Below, piece after piece: positions 6,142 through 11,126 of a stretch of 11,126 nucleotides of DNA (positions are counted from its first letter, which is position 1; each line of letters opens with the position of its first letter). Origin of the DNA: Campylobacterales bacterium (GTDB lineage Bacteria > Campylobacterota > Campylobacteria > Campylobacterales > SZUA-545). The DNA is taken from positions 1 to 11,126 of the forward strand of contig JAOXRY010000453.1 of NCBI GenBank assembly GCA_025800305.1, in the 5' to 3' direction. A program made the position numbers and the translations under genes. The notes under the pieces are model-generated. The model worked only from the letters and a program-made list of their open reading frames with translations, had not been told where the DNA came from and did no database searches.

Positions 6142-6446
6142 TCAATTACTTTATTTAGTTGATTATCTAAACTACCAAAATCATCTGTAAGCTTCTTTGT
6201 TAGAAGAATTTTTTCTATTGCTATAATGATTTCTACTTCTTCCATAAGACCAATAGCACCCATGACACCTTTTAAAGCGTGGATATCCTCTTTTGCTTGT
6301 TTAAGATCTCCTTCTGTTAGGCTGGTATTGTATTTATCGTAGATCTTGGGAAAAGTTGTTTTTGCTTCCTCAACTAACATATAGGCTGTTTCTTCATCAA
6401 TTTGATCTGTAAGATAAACTACTGCTTTTTTAATTAATGGATTCAT
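6123..6446 (-). CDS. Histidine phosphotransfer (Hpt) protein
   Basis: This small all-helical phosphorelay protein has the signature HALKGVMGAIG, whose first His (residue 56 with this start) is the phosphorylatable residue. With the ATG at 6444-6446 it has 107 residues; an in-frame TTG at 6461 would add five residues (KEKI plus start). I prefer the ATG, although both have weak ribosome-binding sites. It overlaps the stop of the hybrid kinase gene by 17 bp, so coupling is likely. It presumably takes phosphate from a receiver of that kinase and passes it to another receiver, such as the 179-residue protein at the head of the operon; partners are inferred from gene order. Its 3' end overlaps the convergent OmpR-family regulator gene by 8 bp. 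Confidence 0.88.
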   Translation of the reverse strand: MNPLIKKAVVYLTDQIDEETAYMLVEEAKTTFPKIYDKYNTSLTEGDLKQAKEDIHALKGVMGAIGLMEEVEIIIAIEKILLTKKLTDDFGSLDNQLNKVIEVFRTN

Positions 6447-8331
6447 TATTTTTTCTTTCAAATATTCTGTTAATCTCTTCTACAGATATTGGCTTTGTAA
6501 TATAGTCTTTCATTCCTGCATTTATCGCTTCATCTTTATCTTCAGAATATGCATTGGCAGTCATAGCGACAATCATTGAACTACTATTGGTTTTTAAAAT
6601 TTCTTTTGTTGCTTCTAATCCATTTATCATAGGCATTTTAATATCCATAAAAATTACATCATAATTGTTAGCTTTAGCTTTTTCAATAGCGTCATAACCA
6701 TTTTTAGCAGTATCGGGAATAATGGCAAATCTATTTTTTAAAATCTCTTTTCCTAAAACAATATTCAAAGAGATATCATCAACAAGAAGAACTTTTAAGT
6801 TTTTGAACTTTTTATCACATATAGTTAGGTTATTCTCTTTAATAGTTAAGACAGAAGCTATCTTAAAAAGAGTAAAAGGATAGTTGATCATTTGGTCTAC
6901 AAAGAAAGGTCGTTGATTCTCTTTTTTGTAGTTCATTCCTATTAAAGTAAGCTTAGGATTGAGATCTTTTAAATCACTGGCCTTTGCAGAATTTACACTA
7001 TTATCTACATTGAAAAATAAAAAGTTTTCTTTCCCCTCTTTTTCAAGCTCTTTAATGGTTTCAATTTTTTCAAAATCAGCACCATACCCTATAAATCTAT
7101 CTTCCAGATTATCAAAATCTTTTTCAAAAGAAAGGATGGTTTTACCTTCAAACTTAGAGGTATAATCTTTTCCTTTACCAATATCTAAGTTTAGAGAAAA
7201 AGTGGCTTTAGTTCCTTTGTTTTCCTGACTTTCTAAAATAATATTTCCATTCATAAGTTTTGATATGGATTGGGAAATATAAAGTCCAAGACCTGTACCT
7301 TCTATAGCTTTTTCATGAGCTTTAGCAAAAGGTTTAAAAAGTTTTTCAAGTATAGTTGGAGAAATTCCTGTTCCGCTATCTTCAACAATAATCTTTATCT
7401 CAATTTTTCCTTTTGTTTTTGTAGTATCAATATGAGATAGTGAGAACTTTACAAACCCCTCTTTAGTAAACCTCATTGAGTTATTTAAAAGGTTAATAAG
7501 AATTTGTTTAATACGAGGGTTATCTCCTATAACAGTATAAGGGACATCTGGGATATCCACTTTAAAATCAACTCCTTTGTGAAGATGTTTTTTTGTTGCT
7601 TCATAAGCTTCAAAAAGAGTTTCTTCTATATTGATTTCCTCATTATAAATTTTAAGTTGCCCTGTTTCTATTTTTGTAACATCTAAGATATTGTTAACTA
7701 GACTTAGAAGATGGTTAGAACTTTCCATTGCATTATGAGTATATTCTTGTTGTTTTTTATCTAGTGTTGTTGTGGTTTTTAAAAGATCTATAAAACCAAT
7801 AATTGAGTTAAGAGGTGTTCTAAATTCGTGGCTCATCGAAGCGATAAATGTTTTTTGAAGATTTAAAGCTCTTTCTAGCTGATTGTCTTTTTCTATAAGT
7901 TGTTTATTGATTATTTGTAGGCTCTCTTTATATGCTTTTTCTCTTCTTTTTATTTCTATTGAAGAGATGACTTTCTCTAGAACCTCTCCAAGTTTATTGG
8001 CTTCTAAAGGTTTAGGAACATAGTGATTAATCCCAACTTCGATAGCTTTTAAAATATCTTTTGTTTCATTATAGGCAGTAATAACTATACAGTGAATATC
8101 AGGCTCAACTTCCTTAGCCTTTTTCAAAAGCTCTAAACCATCTATTTTAGGCATACGGATATCTGTCATAATAACATCAACATCAGTATTGTCAAGAAAG
8201 AGTTTAAATCCTTCTTCCCCATCTTTACCTACTAAAATGTTGTCAAAATAGTGTTTTAAAAGTTTAGTAAAGCTTTCTCTTGTAGGAGTATCATCTTCAA
8301 CGTAGAGAACTTTAATAGATCTAGGATCCAA
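6430..8331 (-). CDS. Hybrid histidine kinase: REC - HisKA - HATPase - pseudo-REC - REC
   Basis: This 633-residue cytosolic protein has no membrane segment. The N-terminal receiver (about 5-125) has Asp57 in MTDIRMPKIDG, Thr85 and Lys107. A helical linker follows (125-160). HisKA has SMSHEFRTPLN, with phosphorylatable His168. HATPase_c has N-box Asn284, DSGTGI (318-323) and GTGLGL (345-350). A second domain of receiver-like length (about 396-497) has NVD where the phospho-Asp motif should be (Asn441) and NYPF instead of KPF, so it is probably a non-phosphorylatable pseudo-receiver. The C-terminal receiver (about 511-627) is intact: Asp563 in FMDIKMPMING, Thr591, Lys613. The start is TTG at 8329-8331, three bases after the upstream stop, with AAAGGG formed by the last codons of the upstream gene; no ATG fits better. 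It resembles kinases of chemotaxis-independent phosphorelays with a separate Hpt, which is the next gene. Confidence 0.93.
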   Translation of the reverse strand: MDPRSIKVLYVEDDTPTRESFTKLLKHYFDNILVGKDGEEGFKLFLDNTDVDVIMTDIRMPKIDGLELLKKAKEVEPDIHCIVITAYNETKDILKAIEVGINHYVPKPLEANKLGEVLEKVISSIEIKRREKAYKESLQIINKQLIEKDNQLERALNLQKTFIASMSHEFRTPLNSIIGFIDLLKTTTTLDKKQQEYTHNAMESSNHLLSLVNNILDVTKIETGQLKIYNEEINIEETLFEAYEATKKHLHKGVDFKVDIPDVPYTVIGDNPRIKQILINLLNNSMRFTKEGFVKFSLSHIDTTKTKGKIEIKIIVEDSGTGISPTILEKLFKPFAKAHEKAIEGTGLGLYISQSISKLMNGNIILESQENKGTKATFSLNLDIGKGKDYTSKFEGKTILSFEKDFDNLEDRFIGYGADFEKIETIKELEKEGKENFLFFNVDNSVNSAKASDLKDLNPKLTLIGMNYKKENQRPFFVDQMINYPFTLFKIASVLTIKENNLTICDKKFKNLKVLLVDDISLNIVLGKEILKNRFAIIPDTAKNGYDAIEKAKANNYDVIFMDIKMPMINGLEATKEILKTNSSSMIVAMTANAYSEDKDEAINAGMKDYITKPISVEEINRIFERKNNESIN

Positions 8332-8334
8332 AGA

Positions 8335-8874
8335 TTACCCTTTGGAAACAGAGATATTTAATTGTTCAGGAAGATCTATTAGTATTTTCTTTTCACCAAA
8401 ACCTAAGAGAAGAATATTTTGATCTACTTCAATTTTAGGAGACTGTTTTTCAACAAGTTGCTTAAAATCTTTTAGATTCATCATCAGATCATCTTGAGAT
8501 TTAGGAATATAGTCTCTTGCTTCTGTAACAATTTCTTCTAGTTTATCCATAAGATCTGTTTTAGAAAGGTAATAGTCAATTGATAAACCATCTGCAGTTT
8601 GAATAAATTGTAGATCTTCAATACCAGAAGTAAGAACACTCTTTATATTTTTAGAATTTGGAATTTTATAGATTTTTTGAAAAAACTCACTGCCATTCAT
8701 TGAAGGCATTCTGTAGTCAGAAATGATTAGTTTTATTCCACTTTCGTTATTAAAATCTAAAATTGCTTTCTTAGGATCTCCTGTTTCAATAATTTTTTCT
8801 ACCCCTAATTTGGTTAATTTAGAAGCAATAACCTTTCTCATTAGAGGGACATCATCTAAAACAAGTGCTTTCAT
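8335..8874 (-). CDS. Receiver-domain protein with unassigned C-terminal extension
   Basis: This 179-residue protein has an N-terminal receiver (about 1-120) with Asp7/Asp8, phosphoacceptor Asp53 in IISDYRMPSMNG, Thr82 and Lys105 in YYLSKTD. The remaining roughly 60 residues (from about 121) contain no helix-turn-helix, GGDEF, EAL or HD-GYP motif and end in a strand-rich ILLLGFG-KKILIDLPEQLNISV-like segment that I cannot name. It is the first gene of an operon with the hybrid kinase and Hpt and is probably one terminus of that phosphorelay, acting by protein-protein contact rather than DNA binding. Start ATG is preceded by AGGAGAG, a strong ribosome-binding site. A divergent promoter region with a dyad lies upstream. 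Confidence 0.85.
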   Translation of the reverse strand: MKALVLDDVPLMRKVIASKLTKLGVEKIIETGDPKKAILDFNNESGIKLIISDYRMPSMNGSEFFQKIYKIPNSKNIKSVLTSGIEDLQFIQTADGLSIDYYLSKTDLMDKLEEIVTEARDYIPKSQDDLMMNLKDFKQLVEKQSPKIEVDQNILLLGFGEKKILIDLPEQLNISVSKG

Positions 8875-8906
8875 TTCTCTCCTAATTTTCTTATATGTAT
8901 AATTGT

Positions 8907-8928
8907 GATATAACTATCTCATTATATC
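8907..8928. promoter_or_regulatory. Inverted repeat carrying face-to-face -10 elements of two divergent promoters
   Basis: GATATAA-N8-TTATATC is a perfect 7-bp dyad. The left arm contains a rightward extended -10 (TGA-TATAAC, 8906-8914) for the gene starting at 8944. The right arm contains a leftward TATAAT (8921-8926) for the receiver/kinase/Hpt operon. The two promoters would overlap and could interfere, and a dimeric regulator bound here would block both. Promoter calls are by eye in very AT-rich DNA. Confidence 0.42.
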
Positions 8929-8943
8929 TTTTAAAGAGTGTCA

Positions 8944-9429
8944 GTGTCAACATTTAATAAAAAAACAATAGTGCTTAGTGACAATGAAAGATTAGATAGA
9001 TATGTTTTAGGAAAAGAGCTGATGGAGATCTTAGATCTAACACCTAATGCATTTAGGTATTGGAAAGATTGCGTCTTTGCTAAATATGATTCTTCATCAA
9101 TAGTTTTTATAGAAAAAAAGACAGTTCCCACAAAGTATAAAAAGTATCTTTCAATGTGTAGTGACCTTTCTGGAAAGGTTCAATCTTCTGCTTTTTGTAG
9201 ATATACAGGGCTCTCTCCATCTTTACTTGTAGAAAGCAATAAAAGTGAGTTTAAAGGGATTATAGAGATAGAAAAAATTGGTAGATGTAAGTTAGTGAAT
9301 ATTAACAAGTTTTACAAACAGTATGGTCTTCCTAATCACTACGTAATATATATTGATAAGTGTAAAAACTTCTCTTATATGGAGAAGAAAATCCAACTAA
9401 CTAAAAGCCTTTGTATGGGGTACTACTAA
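8944..9429 (+). CDS. Uncharacterised protein, possible tandem MerR/excisionase-like helix-turn-helix repeats
   Basis: I cannot assign a family with confidence. Two segments of similar length and pattern can be aligned by eye. The first, about residues 23-69, is GKELMEILDLTPNAFRYWKD followed by IVFIEKKTVPTKYKKYL. The second, about 81-128, is SSAFCRYTGLSPSLLVES followed by GRCKLVNINKFYKQYG. Each looks like a helix-turn-helix (…L-L-P…) then a short wing and helix, as in MerR/excisionase-type domains. The remainder (about 129-161) has no recognised motif. There are six cysteines and no signal peptide or membrane segment. Two in-frame GTG codons (8938 and 8944) precede the protein; the second is five bases after AAAGAG and is preferred, giving 161 residues. 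It is divergent from the phosphorelay operon and may regulate it; function is inferred from position only. Confidence 0.72.
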   Translation: MSTFNKKTIVLSDNERLDRYVLGKELMEILDLTPNAFRYWKDCVFAKYDSSSIVFIEKKTVPTKYKKYLSMCSDLSGKVQSSAFCRYTGLSPSLLVESNKSEFKGIIEIEKIGRCKLVNINKFYKQYGLPNHYVIYIDKCKNFSYMEKKIQLTKSLCMGYY

Positions 9430-9448
9430 TTACTCATTATTTGAGTAA
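9430..9448. terminator. Short hairpin after the putative HTH gene
   Basis: TTACTCA-TTATT-TGAGTAA is a perfect 7-bp stem with a 5-nt loop immediately after the stop codon at 9427-9429. It has no T-run behind it on the plus strand, so it may stabilise the 3' end or terminate only weakly. Confidence 0.3.
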
Positions 9449-9453
9449 ATCTT

Positions 9454-9480
9454 AAAAAAGGACTCTTCAGCAGAGGACCC
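9454..9480 (-). terminator. Rho-independent terminator of the permease transcript
   Basis: Read on the minus strand, a GC-rich imperfect hairpin (CTCT/AGAG core around a 5-nt loop, closed by GG/CC with a small internal loop) is followed directly by six T (9459-9454). It lies about 60-80 bases beyond the permease stop codon, leaving a long and unusually GC-rich 3' untranslated region. Confidence 0.62.
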
Positions 9481-9534
9481 TCCCGATAAAATTCCGCAGG
9501 TACGAGGACACTAGTCACTCTATCTAGTCTATTT
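9460..9534. other. GC-rich intergenic island, possible structured RNA or long 3' UTR
   Basis: This stretch of about 75 bases is close to half G+C while its surroundings are near one third. It has two GAGGAC copies (9473-9478 and 9504-9509), a CCCTCCC run (9478-9484) and, with the permease stop, three CTAG tetramers (9511, 9524, 9535). No open reading frame or known RNA family is recognised. On the plus strand it ends in a weak CTAG/CTAG hairpin followed by TTTTT (9540-9544). Confidence 0.35.
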
Positions 9535-9544
9535 CTAGGTTTTT
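9523..9544 (+). terminator. Weak rightward terminator-like hairpin
   Basis: TCTAG (9523-9527) can pair with CTAGG (9535-9539), one G-U pair included, around a 7-nt loop, followed by five T. It lies over the last codons of the convergent permease gene. It could end transcripts from the rightward gene at 8944 or a small RNA from the GC-rich island. Confidence 0.35.
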
Positions 9545-10575
9545 GATTTAGTAGAGTGTTCTTCTTCCATTAGGGTGGTTGCACCAAAGAAAAGAGCGGT
9601 GACACCAGGACCTAAAATTGCTCCCCAAAAACCAAAAGTTGTAAGTCCAGCAACAATAGAAAAAAAGATCACTAAAGAGTGGATTTCTGATTCTGTTTTA
9701 TTAACTTTTTTATTAATAACCTCTATGATTAGTGGTCTAATGAATGTATCTGCAAAAATAGAGATGACAATAACTGTGTAAAGCATAATAAAAAGTGCAC
9801 TTTGAACATCACCTTGGCTAAGTTCGTAAAGTGCCAAAGGTAGCCACATTAAAAGCCCTCCAACTACAGGTATTAAAGAAGCAAATCCATAAAGAATTCC
9901 AAAGAACAGACCATCATAACCAAAGAAACTAATAAAAACACCAAAAAGTGCACCTTCAAAGATTGCAGTTGAAATAATAGAGTAAGAGACCGTACTCATT
10001 GTTGAACTTATCTCTTTAAATGAGTTTTTAATTTTGTTTCCTTGGTAAGGAACTGCTCTAACAGCAAAAACTGTTATTTTCTCTCCATAAATATGAAACA
10101 TAAAAAAGAAGATAAGTATAAGAATAATATCTGTAATAAAACTGGCACTTTTTGCCCCTGTTTGTCCTAGAATAGAAAGAAAAGACTGAGAAATTGAAGC
10201 GTAGTCAATTTTATTTAAAAAATCGTTTATTTCATTGGTGTAGAGCTGAAATTCATGGGGGATGGTACCTAGAAGATCTTTAATAAGAATCATTGTTTTT
10301 TCAATTGAGGTTGGATCAAAACTATTGACAGCGGAAGTGATAGTAATCAAAAAATAAAAAATTGGACCAAAAAGCAAAAAAGCTAAAAGAGATGTAATAA
10401 TTCCAGCACTAATCATAGGACTATTAAATTTCTTATCTAAAGAGACTTTAGCTGAAGCAGTAGCAATACTTAAAAGCCCAGCAACAGCAATACTTATTAG
10501 AAAAGGATTATAGATAAGATACATCCAGTAAGAGATCAGCAAAAAGATCCCAGTAGAGAAAAACTTAGTTGTCAA
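9535..10575 (-). CDS. AI-2E family transporter (PerM/YdiK-like permease)
   Basis: This 346-residue inner-membrane protein has the AI-2E family hydropathy pattern. Two N-terminal membrane segments (about 5-45) are followed by one at about 57-83, a hydrophilic loop (88-145) and further segments (about 146-165, 198-250, 260-280 and 297-333). The family's conserved stretch YGFASLIPVVGGLLMWLPLAL is present (its first residue near 230), as are DTFIRPLIIEV and the C-terminal GFWGAILGPGVTALFFG. Members have been linked to export of autoinducer-2, small anions or Na+/H+ exchange; the substrate here cannot be told. The start is TTG at 10573-10575, overlapping the ruvB stop as TTGA, with only a distant AAGG. 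The next in-frame ATG (residue 18) would remove most of the first membrane segment. Translational coupling to ruvB is likely; the functional link is unclear. Confidence 0.9.
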   Translation of the reverse strand: MTTKFFSTGIFLLISYWMYLIYNPFLISIAVAGLLSIATASAKVSLDKKFNSPMISAGIITSLLAFLLFGPIFYFLITITSAVNSFDPTSIEKTMILIKDLLGTIPHEFQLYTNEINDFLNKIDYASISQSFLSILGQTGAKSASFITDIILILIFFFMFHIYGEKITVFAVRAVPYQGNKIKNSFKEISSTMSTVSYSIISTAIFEGALFGVFISFFGYDGLFFGILYGFASLIPVVGGLLMWLPLALYELSQGDVQSALFIMLYTVIVISIFADTFIRPLIIEVINKKVNKTESEIHSLVIFFSIVAGLTTFGFWGAILGPGVTALFFGATTLMEEEHSTKSKT

Positions 10576-11126
10576 AAAAGAGTACCTTCATCTTTTGTAG
10601 TTAATATCATATTAAAAAGCTCGTAAGTTTTAGGTGTCGCAACTCTTCCTCGTGCTGTTCTTTCTATAAAACCATTAGCAAGTAAGAATGGTTCAATAAC
10701 ATCTTCAATTGTGCCCTCATCTTCACTAAGAGCGGCACTTAAAGTATTAAGACCGATTGCCTTTCCTTTAGCATCAGCAAGGAGTTTTAGAAGTCTTAGA
10801 TCTAGTTCATCAAAGCCTTTATCATTGACACCAAGCTCATCTAAAGCGTGTTTAGATCTTTCCAAAAAGATCTTTTCCTCATTGGAAACATCAGCAAAAT
10901 CTCTCACTCTTCTTAAGAGTCTAAGGGCTATCCTTGGAGTTCCTCTACTTCTTGTGGCAATTTCTAGACTAGCATTTTCTTCTATCTGTTTATCCAGTTT
11001 ATTTGAAGCAATAGAGATAATATTTCCCAGCTCTTTTGGAGTATAAAACTCCATTCTAAAATGCATTCCAAATCTATCTCTTAGTGGACCAGAGATCATT
11101 CCTGCTTTTGTAGTTGCACCAATAAG
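10572..11126 (-). CDS. ruvB: Holliday junction branch-migration ATPase RuvB (partial, N-terminal part missing)
   Basis: RuvB forms hexameric rings that, with RuvA, drive branch migration of Holliday junctions in recombination and repair. The visible C-terminal 184 residues begin LIGATTKAG at the window edge and continue SGPLRDRFGM, the region between sensor I and the arginine finger. They also contain the sensor II region RSRGTPRIALRLLRRVRDFA and the winged-helix domain ending GFIERTARGRVATPKTYELF. The Walker motifs lie outside the window. The frame is open to the edge, so the apparent internal Met at 11097-11099 is not the start. The stop TGA overlaps the TTG start of the permease gene, making a coupled pair. 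Confidence 0.97.
   Translation of the reverse strand, partial: LIGATTKAGMISGPLRDRFGMHFRMEFYTPKELGNIISIASNKLDKQIEENASLEIATRSRGTPRIALRLLRRVRDFADVSNEEKIFLERSKHALDELGVNDKGFDELDLRLLKLLADAKGKAIGLNTLSAALSEDEGTIEDVIEPFLLANGFIERTARGRVATPKTYELFNMILTTKDEGTLF

Noticed and set aside
9455..9540. A tRNA, SRP RNA or guanidine-type riboswitch in the GC-rich island
   Set aside because: No T-loop, anticodon arm or CCA-adjacent acceptor stem is found. The single ACGA is not in a paired hairpin loop, and no known RNA consensus fits.
10711..11046. Plus-strand frame opposite ruvB
   Set aside because: Serine/leucine-rich antisense shadow of a highly conserved gene, with no ribosome-binding site.
1..11126. A CRISPR array, prophage or known defence system
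   Set aside because: No regularly spaced repeats, cas, integrase, toxin-antitoxin or restriction genes can be read in any frame.

Overview
The window is AT-rich (about one third G+C by eye), with compact gene packing, many A/T-ending codons and Lys/Asn/Ile-rich proteins. The pieces of nnr, purT, a ruvB–AI-2E-type permease pair and several cytosolic GAF/PAS and hybrid kinases suggest a free-living Campylobacterota (Sulfurimonas/Sulfurovum/Arcobacter-like) chromosome. That assignment is an inference from protein style and gene order; no rRNA is present. I see no phage genes, complete insertion sequence, CRISPR array or tRNA.

Layout. (1) 1-1273, minus: a coiled-coil lipoprotein overlapping the start of nnr (NAD(P)H-hydrate repair), which runs off the left edge. 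(2) 1340-2060, plus: a stand-alone protein made of the DNA-binding half of an IS630-type transposase, followed 4 bp later by a tiny disordered lipoprotein. (3) 2107-3273, plus: purT, with a palindrome over its promoter/ribosome-binding region and a strong terminator behind it. (4) 3309-6130: a Spy/CpxP-like metal-binding-looking lipoprotein (minus) divergent from a GAF-PAS histidine kinase and an OmpR-family regulator (plus). (5) 6123-8874, minus: a second signalling operon, receiver protein - REC/kinase/pseudo-REC/REC hybrid - Hpt, forming a complete phosphorelay but with no recognisable output domain. (6) 8944-9429, plus: a possible double helix-turn-helix protein, divergent from that operon. 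(7) 9430-9545: a GC-rich intergenic island with terminators facing both ways. (8) 9535-11126, minus: AI-2E family permease translationally coupled to ruvB, which runs off the right edge.

Most interesting: the spy-like/kinase intergenic region contains two perfect abutting 11-bp direct repeats that give GTAAA-N6-GTAAA, the form of the CpxR box of enterobacteria. It lies between a CpxP/Spy-like gene and an OmpR-family two-component pair in the same divergent arrangement as cpxP/cpxRA. The kinase has no membrane segment, however, so the signal must be sensed inside the cell or through another protein. Other points are a pseudo-receiver in the hybrid kinase, palindromes in three promoter regions, a marked excess of AGATCT across the window, and the GC-rich convergent 3' region near 9500.
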